Notes: generated by a model not told the origin, from the letters alone. Counted from the stretch's first letter, positions 38,232 through 48,463 are shown. The stretch: 64,000 bases of DNA from Leishmania donovani (GCF_000227135.1 NC_018234.1:165278-229277); one strand, 5' to 3'. Made by a program: numbers and translations.

Positions 38232-40577
38232 CTATCGGTTGGCGGTGGACTGGGGACGGTAGCGGCGCATGATCGCCTTCAGCTCCTCCTCGTGCCTCAG
38301 CCCTGCCACATCCGCCGGCATCGCAGCCGCAACGAGGTGCTCCGCCGGCACAGCGACACCTGTGACGGCAGGCCCAACGTCACCCCGCCCCTTCCCTACC
38401 TCATAGGCGTCCTCAGCGCTGCCGCAGTCTCTGATGGCGTCTACTGAGACGGTTGAAATAGCAGAGGATGTTGTAAGATGGTCAGTGGTCGGCGTGACTC
38501 GCGAAGGGCTCACGGTGATAGGCTCTAAGACTTCACCAGCGTCAGAGGATGTAGGGCGCATCGCCGCCGAAGTCTTGCCTGTTAGGTGCTGCTTCACGGC
38601 CGGCATCTCTGTCGAGGTTGGCAGCCGGCGCCTCGTATCTTGTGGTACAGCACTGTCGCTGTGGAGCAGCGGCTCCCCATGAAGAACTTCGGTGGTGCTG
38701 CGCAGCTCCGCAGAGAGCGCGGCCTCGTCAGCGGTCGCACGCCAGCACGGGACGCGACTGCCGCGCAGCTGCCGCAGCCACCAAGAGCGAGAATCGCTCG
38801 TCTCACGACTCGGTGCGACGGCATCCGCTGCAGAGATCACAGTATCGCCGTGTGCCGTCGCATTCTCGAGAGACCGCATCTCTGCACTGGCACCAGCAGC
38901 AGGACGGCGATGACGCACCACGCTAATCGGCGCGTTCGCGTCGTAGTAGGCGCGACGCCGTGCTTCGCCATCCAGGTCCGCCTTCACGCCGAGCGCAGCG
39001 CCGACGGCGGCACCAACGCTCGCGATCGCTGCTGCCACGGTGTACAGCGCACACACAACGAGGCCCAGCGCCGCCGCAAAGCACACAACGTGCTCGGCGG
39101 TGGGCGTCGCAGGCGCAGCGCGGAGCAGCGCACCCGCCGACGCAGGGAGGACCGCGTACCGGCGCTCCATGGAGGAGCCGTAGAGCACGCACCGCCACCG
39201 CTGCCGCTCCCTCGAGAGGTGCGACAGAGGCGCCGACGAGCGCGACCCGCTTCGTGAGCTGCCGAGCGTGCTGCTGGCGTGTTGTTCGTCACCGGCGTTC
39301 GTTTCTCCTCGGCCCGCCACGCATCCCTCACGCGTACGCAAGCGCATCTTCGCCGTCATCCACGCGCGCCACCAGTAGAACTGGTAGAGGAGCTCGTAGT
39401 AGCCGTGCATAGGAAAAAGCACCCCATATTGCAGGAGGCGGCTGTTTGACTCGACGAAGGGCCAGTCAAAGGCTTGACAGCTGTCCAGCGACAGCAACTC
39501 ATTCGCGGTGCGCAGCGTGAGACCCCACACACGCCACGATGGTGACCCAGGGGAAGCTGGCGAGGCATCCTCCCGCGTCCTCGGCGTCCCGCCATCCTCA
39601 CTGCACCCCTTCCCGCCCGCCTCAGTGCCACCCGCGGTGGCAGAAGAGGACGACGGCGCCGGTGCACCAGGTAGCAGAAGACTTGGAAAGGACAAGTAGG
39701 TGTTTGGGAACACCTCCCCTACCATCAGTCGCGTGTCTGCGTCCTGCGGGTTCACGAAGCTCCGGAGCGGGTGCACCACACGCCCGCGCTCCACGTGCGC
39801 TGCCGTCAGCGTCCGCAGCGGCACCCACCGCACACTCTCCACCGCGTGCGACGCCAGCTGCAGTGTTGGCGTGATGTCGCCCACGTGCAGAAACACGAAG
39901 CGTGCCTGCACGAAGCCGCGGCTGCCGACGATGCGACTGTGCAGCTGGTAGTCTTGCAACCGCCCGAGGCACATAAACTCGCGATGGTGCTGCAGCGGGA
40001 AGCCGATCTCCTCATAGGTTTCTCGGCAGACGGTATCAAAGTCGTCGTGGTCGTCCGGGTCACGGCGTCCACCTGGAAAGACGATCTGCCCGCTCCACCG
40101 TCTCGCCTCCCTGTTCGTCCGCTTCAGGAAGAGCAGCTGCAACGAGGAAGGGGCACCGGCGTCGACGAAGTCGGCATACGGGTGATGGCAGCGGTGGTGC
40201 GCCAGATACTCAAAGAACTCCAACGGGTCAGTCCAGCCGCCGTCTGCTGAGTCACGCGCGATCGAAGAAGAAGCGGCAGAGGCGGCTGCGCTGGAAAAGC
40301 GCGACGAGGTGCGCCCACTGCCACATGGCAACGACGCTGCACCCGATACCTTTGCCTCTGTCGCGTCGGGGTCCGCATATCCGCGCCGCGCGGTGGCGGC
40401 CCTGAAGGTGCTCAGTGCCTTAGTGAGAGTTCGTTGCGTGTCATCGCCAAATCGCAACACCAGCGCGGCGGCAGAGCGGCGACTGCCGGGGCGGTACACA
40501 TGCAGACGGCGCTCCGCGAGGTGCCGCGTAACCTGCGTCAGCAGGGCCAGGTCCACACCGGGTATGCCCGATAGCAT
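38232..40577 (-). CDS. CoA-type Nudix hydrolase with C-terminal membrane segment
   Basis: 781 residues taking the ATG at 40577 (MLSGIPGVDLALL). The frame runs 62 codons further upstream, but those encode HTHTHT and Pro runs and lie upstream of the probable acceptor AG at 40654-40655. The Nudix box is at about 168-193: VFPGGRRDPDDHDDFD then TVCRETYEEIGF. The spacing GG-(R/K)-x-DP-x-D ... RE-x-x-EE-x-G, with FPGG and a preceding LLFLKR, is that of the NUDT7/NUDT8/Pcd1 CoA diphosphatase group. The catalytic RE..EE residues are all present, so hydrolysis of CoA or a related pyrophosphate is plausible. Family members are usually under 350 residues. Here a 400-residue extension carries a small-residue-rich hydrophobic stretch (about 490-530, VVCFAAALGLVVCALYTVAA) and a long disordered tail. 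Substrate is inferred. Confidence 0.83.
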   Translation of the reverse strand: MLSGIPGVDLALLTQVTRHLAERRLHVYRPGSRRSAAALVLRFGDDTQRTLTKALSTFRAATARRGYADPDATEAKVSGAASLPCGSGRTSSRFSSAAASAASSSIARDSADGGWTDPLEFFEYLAHHRCHHPYADFVDAGAPSSLQLLFLKRTNREARRWSGQIVFPGGRRDPDDHDDFDTVCRETYEEIGFPLQHHREFMCLGRLQDYQLHSRIVGSRGFVQARFVFLHVGDITPTLQLASHAVESVRWVPLRTLTAAHVERGRVVHPLRSFVNPQDADTRLMVGEVFPNTYLSFPSLLLPGAPAPSSSSATAGGTEAGGKGCSEDGGTPRTREDASPASPGSPSWRVWGLTLRTANELLSLDSCQAFDWPFVESNSRLLQYGVLFPMHGYYELLYQFYWWRAWMTAKMRLRTREGCVAGRGETNAGDEQHASSTLGSSRSGSRSSAPLSHLSRERQRWRCVLYGSSMERRYAVLPASAGALLRAAPATPTAEHVVCFAAALGLVVCALYTVAAAIASVGAAVGAALGVKADLDGEARRRAYYDANAPISVVRHRRPAAGASAEMRSLENATAHGDTVISAADAVAPSRETSDSRSWWLRQLRGSRVPCWRATADEAALSAELRSTTEVLHGEPLLHSDSAVPQDTRRRLPTSTEMPAVKQHLTGKTSAAMRPTSSDAGEVLEPITVSPSRVTPTTDHLTTSSAISTVSVDAIRDCGSAEDAYEVGKGRGDVGPAVTGVAVPAEHLVAAAMPADVAGLRHEEELKAIMRRYRPQSTANR

Positions 40578-40653
40578 CGGAGAAACGCGAAGGGGAGGCA
40601 GGGGAGGGGGAGGGGGAGGGGAGCGACAGTACGATGCAGACGGAAAGGTAGAG

Positions 40654-40655
40654 CT
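40654..40655 (-). promoter_or_regulatory. Probable trans-splice acceptor AG for the Nudix gene
   Basis: Minus strand TTTCTTTCGCTCTATCCAG, 76 bases before the ATG at 40577. It leaves the upstream ATG-like extension outside the mRNA. Confidence 0.5.
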
Positions 40656-40727
40656 GGATAGAGCGAAAGAAATATGAGAGGCGAGCGGATGGGCCTCGCA
40701 AGGGCACGGCTCGCCCTCTATGCGACC

Positions 40728-40750
40728 GTGTGTGTGTGTGTGTGTGTGTG
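40728..40750. repeat. (GT)n microsatellite
   Basis: About 11 GT units. It causes the artificial HTHTHT translation upstream of the Nudix start. Confidence 0.92.
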
Positions 40751-41186
40751 AGGGCAACGGCAAGAGCGAAAAGAAGAAGAGCGATGAAAAGGTGCGCCAG
40801 CGGTGTGGTCGCTGCCGATGAAGCTTCCAAGCTCACCGAAGTACAAGGTTGTGGCCGTCGAGGGGGGAGGGGGGAAAGAGAGACGAGGGGGCACATGTGC
40901 TCACACAAACGGTGCGCCATCGAGGGTCTCATGACAGAGGCAGCGGCGAAGCATCGGTGGCTGGCCATGCGCACATCCCATCGCTGCGACCATTCTTCCC
41001 CACTTCCCTCACCGGCCTCCCACGCATCTTAACAACGGCTCTCGACCGCAAAGCCAGCGTCAAAGGCCAGGCCATGTGATCGGCGCGTGCTTGTGCGCGC
41101 GGCATGCGCGCGTGTGGCATGCTACGCTGTTCCTACTTCTCCGCATGTCGCTCCTTCTTTACCCAGAGAACATACACGTACACAAT

Positions 41187-41208
41187 CACACACACACACA
41201 CACACACA
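41187..41208. repeat. (CA)n microsatellite
   Basis: About 11 CA units followed by ATTTTAAAG. Confidence 0.92.
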
Positions 41209-41862
41209 ATTTTAAAGTCTATGTCGATGCTCGCCGATCAAAACCCATCCATCCACTCATCGCCATCACTGCCGCCATTAGCATTGCTGAGCATCAAACA
41301 CGCGCACACTGAGAGAGATGAGAGGAAGAAAGAAGACAACTGGACAAGAGTAAAAAATCGAAAGTAGACAGTAAGTTGCAACGCACACGCGCACATGCAC
41401 ATCACGCACGCACGCAGGCACGCACGCATCCTTGAAATAAGCCAGATACACACATGAAAGGAGGTCATGGTCGCCTTTCCTCTATGTGTATGTGTGTGTG
41501 TGTGCGTGTGAGTGCGCCTGCGTCGCACATGTGTGCGCGTGCCTTTTAACGGATTAATCATTTTCCTTATAAGAAAGAAAGGGGGAGGGGAAAAAGCCTC
41601 CCCGAGGCGCGCGTCCAACGTACACAGAGAGAGGGGCACAAGGCGCTGCACGCGCGCCGCCACACAGGCCTCCTCCTCATCTTCGTTTCCCCTCCCTTCC
41701 TCTCCCGCACACATAAGCAAATTTACCGAAGCACCAACATCAACGCAGACGCCAGCACAGAGCCGTGCCATCAGCGAGAGCGTCGGCAGACGTACAGCAC
41801 GCTGAGATGGCAATCAGAGTCTCAATAAGGGTCGTAGGTGCGCACGCACACACGCACGCACA

Positions 41863-42212
41863 CTAGTACGGTGTGAAGCTCTCGCTGCGCGGGGGGCCAC
41901 CAGGGGCACCGCCGGGGCCGCCGGGGCCGCCGTAGCCGCGGCCACCGCGGTAGCCACCACCACCGTAACCACGGCCGCCACGGTAGCCGCCACCACCACC
42001 GTACCCACGGCCGCCGTAACCGCGTCCGCCGTATCCACGTCCGCTGCGGCCGCCATCGTTGCGCGCGTACTGGCAGACAGCGTAGAGCTCCGGCGAGACC
42101 TCCTGCTTCGCGCGCAGCAGCAGGTCGATCAGGTCACGAATGGTCTTGCTGTTATCAGCCGATGAAACAAAGGAATAGGCGTCGCCGGTCTTACCGGCAC
42201 GACCCGTACGAC
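41863..42212 (-). CDS. DBP2B: DEAD-box RNA helicase (DBP2-type), last exon only
   Basis: The visible coding part begins GRTGRAGKTGDAYSFVSS, helicase motif VI without the preceding HR. It continues with the DLIDLLLRAKQEVSPELYAV tail of DDX5/DBP2 helicases and an RGG/YGG-repeat C-terminus ending ESFTPY. Homology stops abruptly at the motif VI glycine. On the minus strand the bases there read TTTTCTACGCGTGCAG then GTCGTACGGG, so a cis-splice 3' site (CAG, 42213-42215) would complete a split Gly codon. Trypanosomatids have very few cis-introns, and the DBP2B helicase gene is one of the two well-known cases (with poly(A) polymerase). I therefore read this as the 3' exon of that gene and not a pseudogene. 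The first exon (Q motif, DEAD, SAT) is not visible anywhere between here and the gap. The longer frame up to 42417 is intron. Confidence 0.82.
41889..42055 (-). repeat. RGG/GYGG-coding tandem repeat
   Basis: Short degenerate nucleotide repeats encode RGYGG and GGYRGGRGYGG units in the helicase C-terminus, a low-complexity RNA-binding tail typical of DBP2/DDX5-like proteins. Confidence 0.85.
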
Positions 42213-42215
42213 CTG
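42213..42215 (-). promoter_or_regulatory. Predicted cis-splice 3' acceptor (CAG)
   Basis: Helicase conservation starts immediately after this CAG. A pyrimidine-rich stretch (GTGCTCTCCCCCTTCACTCGCC) lies about 35-60 bases upstream on the minus strand. The predicted phase splits the Gly codon of motif VI. The matching 5' splice site is not visible. Confidence 0.6.
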
Positions 42216-45200
42216 CACGCGTAGAAAACACGTGCATCAATACGCGAGGGCGCAGGCGAGTGAAGGGGGAGAGCACAGCGAGAGAGCACGCGCACGTGCA
42301 CATGGGTTTGTGTGAACGAACACGTTCAGCACGCAACGCAGAGTTCGTCCACACGCATGGTGTTGTTTGGAGGCGCATGCACGCATACGCGAAGGAATGC
42401 GAATATGCAACGCGCACAGGGTTGACTCATACAAGGCGCACGCACACACGCACACACGTGTGAGAGAGCGCAGGAGGAAGAGGAGTGTGGAAATATTGTG
42501 AGAGCGAGAGAGAGGGGGGCGTGAGAGAGGAGAGTAGAAAGCAAGTTGTTTCCTGCGAAGGCAGGAGAGAGCGTTAAACACAAGAAGGGGGGCAACACAG
42601 GCACAGGCACACTGCATGTATGCGAGCCGCCACAAAACCAAAAAAAAAAAAAAACAGTGCGCCTGCGCCTGTGCGTATACCTATCGATGGGTGTGCGTAC
42701 GTGTGTGTGTGTGTGTCTCATCAGCTGACCTGGACGATAAACAAAACAAAAAGGTAAGACCTTTTGGGGAGCAGAGCACAAGAGGGAGAAGAGGTGGTGG
42801 TGGTGAGGGCGGGACGTGGGCCGCGTGTGGTCGCTGCGACGGGGTCACCCACGTATACAGACGTGCACCACACGCGTGCACACGGGTGTCACACAAGCAG
42901 CTAGAAGCAAACGAAAAAGAAAAATGAACATGCTGCGCGTGCGCTTGCTGCTGTGCGGGGGATGGGGGGAGGGGGGGCATTGAAAGGGGTGGGTGAGGGA
43001 GCAGGGGGGAAGGGGAGGGGGGAGGGAAGAGGGAGGGCGTTCTCGCCCCCCGTCTCCCGTGGATCGCGGCGTTTTGTACTGTGCTATAAGCTCGCGTGCG
43101 CTCGTCTCCTCTGCTTAGCGGAGGTGACGCGGCGCAGTTAGTTGCGAAAGGCGGTCTCCGTACGTGTGTGCGTGTGTGCGTGCGCTCTCGATGCGTCGGT
43201 GCCGGCGTGTGCATGCGTGCGCGCCTTGTTGACGTGCAAAACATGCATGCACGGGCGTCTGCATGGACGCCTGTGTAGAGGTGTCACTGCTCTTTTCGCG
43301 TGTGTATGTGTGTGCAGCCGCTGCTCTGCAGAATCTCTCTCTATCTCGCTGTGCTTGCGTGTGCCCGCCCCTTCAACTCGTCCTGTGGGCATCGTCTCAA
43401 GCTGGCTGCATCGTCCTTCTCTCTCCCCACTGTCCACCGCCTCTCGACCGAACCCGAGTTGGATGCGCCCCCTTAGCGCTTCCGCACGCGTGAGCGCACA
43501 AGGCACATGCGGCGGTATGTCCTATACGGTAAGGGAGGACGCAAGGAGTGTTTCAAACCGGGCAAGAGGGAGACAAGTGCAGAGAGAGATGAACCGAAGG
43601 GCTGGATAGCGGGCAAGTTGCGGGACGAAGGACACAGGGCATCATGTGGTGCGTCCTTCAGGCCGCCAACACGCATACAAAGACGTTGGCCCCACACGCA
43701 CGGAGCAGAGATTACCCGGAGAGAGACACAGGCTCGCGAGGAGCACCAAAACTCAGGAAGCAGTCTGAGTGCACGCATAAATGCACGCGTACTCGAATAT
43801 GCAGAGGTGCGCACCCGCGCGTGGCCGAGTAAAGGCACACGCGCACACAAGCATCCACCGGTGCTTCTTCTCAGCGGGCAAAGCCCGCGTGTCTCCCACG
43901 GCACACGCACCGAAGTCATAGAGATGAGGTGCAGCACACAGAGACGCACACACATTCCCATGCGCATGACCCTCCATCGCGCTATCACTGCTTGCCTCGC
44001 TCGCCTTCCAAACGGCTGCGCGGGCGGCGTGCTCACGTGAATGTGGGCGTGCGTCGCGGGAGACTGAGAAGTGAGAGGTGGGGTGAGGGGTAGAGTCCGG
44101 CACGCCTGCGTCTCGGTGCAGGGGTGATAAGGTGGGAGAGGGCAAGGATAGGAGAAGGCACGACGCAGTCGGACACGCAGAGGGAAAGAGACGCAAACGT
44201 CAACACACACGTATACAGGCGTAGACATCGGTGCACATATCCATACACGCACAGCTGCATACAAACACCGTTTTATGTGCGGGAGGTAGGTAGAGAGGAT
44301 AAGCATGTGCATGGAGGTGGTGGTCTGTACGCGTGTCTAGTTGTGAGTACATATGTGTGCATATGTGTGTGTGTGTGTGCATGTGTGTGTGTGTGCGTGT
44401 GTGTGTGCGCGCACATGCGTGCATATATGTGCCTCTAATGTGTGCGTTGCTGCCCATCGCGCCTTCTCCTGTCACCTCGGGCTCCTTTACCCCGCCCTTG
44501 CGCGTTCTTCGAATCGGTAATCACCACTCATGCCCCGCTCCGGTCTCACAGACTGTGCGGGAGGAAGGGGCTGGGTGCGTGGGTGGGGCATCCGGCGATA
44601 GGCCCACTTACCAAAGAACAAACACGCCCGCTCGCAGACGCTAACGAAGTCTCACGCATACGTGTGCAGAACCGCCAAGCGCGTACTAAAACGAACAGCC
44701 GCCCCTTGCACACGTGGGAGGAGCCATCGCTGGACTGCATCCCTGCAGCCCCCATCACGCAACATACATACATAGGCTTGCACATCGCGCCTGAATCTTT
44801 TTATGTGTGCGCGAGGCGGGGGGTTCGCCATGCTTAAAAAACGCCGCCTCGTTACGCACACACGTGCGGCCACACGATCGCTCAGACATGCCTGCGATCA
44901 CCGAGGCGCTCTCGGGACGCAGGCACACTCACGCACGCGCAGAGGGCGGGGCGTGAGGAACGCTCAGCAGCAGCACAGAAGCCCCCTTCAGCGCAGACGG
45001 CGTACCAAGGTGGGGTGAGGACACGAAGAGGTTGCACAAGGAAGCAGAAACCGATCGCTGCGTGCGCACACCATCATACACACACAAGGCTAGAGAGCTG
45101 CGCAGTAGGGAGAGTCGAGGACGGCACAGTACCATCGTGCCGCCGTTACGCACGTGCGCGCACACGTCCAAGCAGAAAAAAGTCACGGCCAAAAAGAATC

Positions 45201-45648
45201 AAGTCGTTCAGCTGATAAGAGAAGCAGATGCAGACACGCACACACACACACACATCGGTAGAGAGAGGTGGGAGAGGGAGAGGGGAAGGGGGGTTAAAGG
45301 CGGCTGCCAAAACAAATCGAAACGAAATAGATGGCCGCCCACCCCCACCCTTCCACCACCACCACCACCCGCACACCTCCACCCACGCTTCCGCAAGGTC
45401 TGGCTTTGCCTTCTTCCTTCCACCTCGCTCTCTGTGTTTCTGTCTCTCTCACGCTCTCACTCTCGCGCGCTCCTTGTCTTCCGTGCCGCCCACAGCAGCC
45501 TCGCACGGCCTTCGTTGCCCTTGTCGCTGGCGCTATGGTCTCACTCGGTCCATCGCCTCCCCGGGCCACCACCCGGCACTACCTCATCCTCACGCATATG
45601 CGCAGTTTTCCCGTCGTTTGAACACATGCTTGCGCCACTATGCAGGGC
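42216..45648. other. Presumed helicase intron / left half of the strand-switch region
   Basis: 3.4 kb of GC-rich simple sequence with GT/CA repeats (for example 44364-44409), an A14 run near 42640 and G-runs near 42960-43040. No helicase motif (Q, GKT, PTRELA, DEAD, SAT) appears in any minus-strand frame, and no other gene is supported. I see no tRNA-like B box. It may be a very long intron, a strand-switch transcription start region, or both. Confidence 0.55.
44364..44409. repeat. GT-rich imperfect microsatellite
   Basis: Alternating purine-pyrimidine stretch, mostly GT units with interspersed GC and AT steps. It lies inside the strand-switch region. Confidence 0.85.
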
Positions 45649-45747
45649 NNNNNNNNNNNNNNNNNNNNNNNNNNNNNNNNNNNNNNNNNNNNNNNNNNNN
45701 NNNNNNNNNNNNNNNNNNNNNNNNNNNNNNNNNNNNNNNNNNNNNNN
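45649..45747. other. Assembly gap (99 N)
   Basis: A run of 99 N. The flanking sequences differ sharply in composition, so the true gap length and even the join are uncertain. Reading frames crossing the gap are meaningless. Confidence 0.99.
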
Positions 45748-47983
45748 CGCGCGAGGAAGGGGCGGGTCGCGGACACGGGGGGCCCGCTAGACGCGTGGAC
45801 CCGATCCGACGCCAGGACGGCCGGCCCTCGCGCGCCAGAGCGTAGCTGCGGCGCAACAGAGGTGAGTGAGCTGTAGCTGTTTTTTGCTTTCTCAAGTTTT
45901 TTTTTATGAGAGCGTTTTTTGGATGGAAAAACATACAAAAAGGGAAACTTTTTGTTTTTCTGGAGGTCAAAAGCTTTTCGCCTATGGTGGATATATTCCC
46001 TACCACCACGCCGTTGGACTTCGACCGAAAGGTGTGAACCGTATTCCGGATGTGGTGCGCACTTTGGTTGGGAAAATGCGTGTCGCTACGTCTGTTTTGT
46101 GGTGAAAGCTGCAGTGCTACCTTTTGGTCGTGGGGGCAAAAGGGCCGGTGGCCATGAGGCGTGGGTGGATCTAGGCTGTGGGCTGTAAGGCCGCTGGGGG
46201 TGGCTTTGGGGGAAACCGGGGATATGACAGAGCTCAGGTGATTTGTGTGGCGGGATACGAAAGAATCGGGTGTGATTCAGAGGCTCCTGCTTTCATTTGT
46301 TGATGCTTTACACCTTGCGGCAAAGTGTGGCACCTCAGTTTATCCCCGGGGGTGGTGGAGTGGTGGGGAGGTGTTGATGGAGTGGTCGGGGTGGGAATTG
46401 GTAAGCTGTAAAGGGGCCGGCTTTTCAAAGTCTGCTGGTTAAGCTGTTTTTGCTTTCTTATTACATGTGGGCTGATATCATTGCCGGCTCTTAGGTGCAG
46501 AGGTGGCGGACTGATGCGCCGACAAACACCGGAGAGGCACGTTGCCTCGTCGTCTCTCAGCTTGATTCTGTTGTCGCGGACTCATTTCGAGTTGGTTTAT
46601 GCCGTCAGCTTCCTGTCTTCTGCGTTCCGTGGGCTTGGGGCTGCGGTTTTCTTGACTGAATGCTTTGTTGCTAAGGAGTAGTCGCTGGGAGTGGCGGTTT
46701 GACCTGTTTGAGCTTGATAGCGGGTGGTGGTGGTGGCAGGGTTCACAAAAAGCCTTTGCGAGTGATTTCTCGCAGCTTTATTGCTGACGATAGGGGGGGG
46801 GGGAGGTGAGTTTATGAGGCTCCTTCGGTGGCTCCATTGTAGGTGTGGAGAGTGTTTGCGGCGACTGGACGACTTGGCAGTGCTGACGGTGCGTTTCGGT
46901 TGGCTCGTACCTGGAATAAAACACCTTTGCAAGATTCAAGAGCAGAGGAAAAAGCCATTTTCTGTGGTTTCAACGTGTCGTACTGAAGGGCCGCTGGCTG
47001 CGGTCGGGGTCAGCTAGCGGTGACTGAACGCTGTGTTAGGTGTTGGTGAAATCATCTAAGTGGAACTTGAAGCATCGGCGGGCCGACATACAAAAGCTGT
47101 TCGAATGCAGCTTAAGTGCTTCTGCAATGCACTCCTGATGCCCGACTAAGCAGTTGCTTGCTTGAAAGGTAACACACTAGCTCGCACGTGTTTGATGGCG
47201 CACTGCTTGAACGGTTCTTTTGAATCATACTCCTGGTTTGGCGCGCGGTTTAGTGTGTGCAATGAGATTTGGTAAAAACGAGTCTCCCAGCGCTTGTTTC
47301 CCTCGTTGTCTCTGTTTCAGCTGTCTTAAGTTTCACCACCTTTAGAAGACTCTCAATTGCTTAGGCCTAGTATAATTATCGTTTCTGTTGGTGTCGAGCA
47401 GCGTGACAACTTTTTATATTTCTAGTGGTGGCAGTCTTTGTTGTATACGAGCTCATTATTGGAAAGCTCTTCCTTAGCATTGTGCACAGGGTGGGTCTCG
47501 TTCAATTGGACGAAAACATCAACACTGTTTTTGCGTTCGAGGCATCTGGTATTCTAATCACCAACAACTACGATAGCTCTTCTCTGAAGGCAAACACGAG
47601 GTGACACAGTCACCAAGACAAGGCTGCACTGGCGTAGATCAACATACAGCAGCCCCAGACAAAAAGCAGTGTACCCCCGAATATTGTAACTGAAGCGTAC
47701 TTTTGAAGTGCAATGGTGCCACGGGAGGGTGTGCAACATCAGGGGCTGGCGAAGCTCTGCGACTGACTTACTCTTTGCACGTGAAGAAGCCCATTCTCGA
47801 TATAGCACCTGCACGTCAACGGAAAATCAGACGATGCTAGACAGTTCGTCTCAGTGCGTACTTCCCTCTACTCTTTCTGCTTTGAAATATGATAGCCCTT
47901 TTCGAGTAGTTTTGCAGAGGCGCTGCGCCCCCCCCCACATATACCGTTGCACCACTACAGCAGTTGCTCTCTAAGCTGCAAGA
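45748..47983. other. AT-richer region right of the gap, possible decayed retroelement
   Basis: After about 100 GC-rich bases the sequence becomes visibly poorer in GC and T/G-rich, unlike the spacers to the left. No intact gene is present. Plus-strand fragments in different frames recall reverse-transcriptase blocks of tyrosine-recombinase elements (TATE/DIRS type): AAVLPFGRGGKRA near 46120, VVSQLDSVVADS near 46555, EEKAIFCGFNVSY near 46960 and RRADIQKLF near 47080. The resemblance is weak and the spacing is too wide, so this is only a suggestion. The 3' part (47200-47980) has nothing recognisable beyond the 5' UTR of the next gene. Confidence 0.3.
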
Positions 47984-48463
47984 ATGACAGCGGAAAGTGA
48001 TCGGCAGCGGTTTTCAAGGTACGTTTTAGAAATATCGCAGATACAGCGAAATCATGTAGCGGATAGAGTAGAGCAGCTCGCTCATCACGAGAGCCTCTCG
48101 TGGCAGTACTTTTTCGGCTGCATCGCTTTTTCCACCGGAAGTGTCCTGGCCGCATTCAAAGCGTGGGGACCACGGCACATTTTCAAAAATAGCATGTATT
48201 ATGCGCGGCCCTTGCCTCCTGCCATCAGCATGGGAGTAGTGCTGTACGGAATCACGTTCACATGTCGCGGCATGTTGATGAGAAATCGTATTTGCATCAT
48301 GATAGAGGACTACGAGTACGAGTTGAAGCGAGTGAAAGCGCATCACTGCGAAGAAGGGGTGACGCAGCTGGCATGGCTTGAATTTGTTTTGGATCAACTG
48401 AAGCAAGGGTCGGAGCAGCGCTTCGACTTTCAAAAGCTGCGGGAGACCCCCGCGATTCGGTGA
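47984..48463 (+). CDS. Small protein with two predicted membrane segments
   Basis: 159 residues from an ATG at 47984. Two hydrophobic segments are visible, at about 38-60 (WQYFFGCIAFSTGSVLAAF) and 77-98 (PPAISMGVVLYGITFTCRGM), separated by a short loop. A charged C-terminal helix (EDYEYELKRVKAHH) follows. The N-terminus is hydrophilic and has no clear signal peptide. I do not recognise the family. A hairpin membrane protein of mitochondrion or ER would fit. It is the first gene of the plus-strand cluster, upstream of the dynein gene with only 273 bases between them. The frame is long relative to the local AT content and reads as real protein. Confidence 0.72.
   Translation: MTAESDRQRFSRYVLEISQIQRNHVADRVEQLAHHESLSWQYFFGCIAFSTGSVLAAFKAWGPRHIFKNSMYYARPLPPAISMGVVLYGITFTCRGMLMRNRICIMIEDYEYELKRVKAHHCEEGVTQLAWLEFVLDQLKQGSEQRFDFQKLRETPAIR

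Larger units (their letters stand above)
40578..41862. other. Intergenic spacer between helicase and Nudix genes
   Basis: About 1.28 kb with no supported gene. It contains (GT)n at 40728-40750 and (CA)n at 41187-41208, plus AT-rich patches near 41330 and 41560. It should hold the helicase 3' UTR and the Nudix 5' UTR. Confidence 0.65.

Noticed and set aside
41863..42212. Reading the helicase piece as a pseudogene
   Set aside because: The conserved frame is intact to its stop, the break coincides with a plausible splice site, and the gene is a recognised cis-intron case.
42240..42417. N-terminal 60 codons of the longer frame joined to the helicase tail
   Set aside because: They encode simple Cys/Arg/Ser sequence. 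Conservation starts at the motif VI glycine after CAG, so this is intron.
43473..44312. 279-residue minus-strand open frame in the strand-switch region
   Set aside because: Its composition (Arg/Cys/Val from GT/GC repeats) matches the other frames of the same DNA. No helicase motif or other domain is present.
42216..45648. tRNA or 5S rRNA in the strand-switch region
   Set aside because: Leishmania strand-switch regions sometimes hold these, but I found no convincing A/B boxes by eye; a tRNAscan run would settle it.
45032..45790. Open frames crossing the N gap
   Set aside because: They are kept open only by unknown bases, and their visible parts are simple sequence.
47554..47814. 86-residue minus-strand frame in the AT-rich region
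   Set aside because: It begins at GTG and not ATG, has no pyrimidine tract/AG upstream, and lies opposite the plus-strand gene's 5' region.
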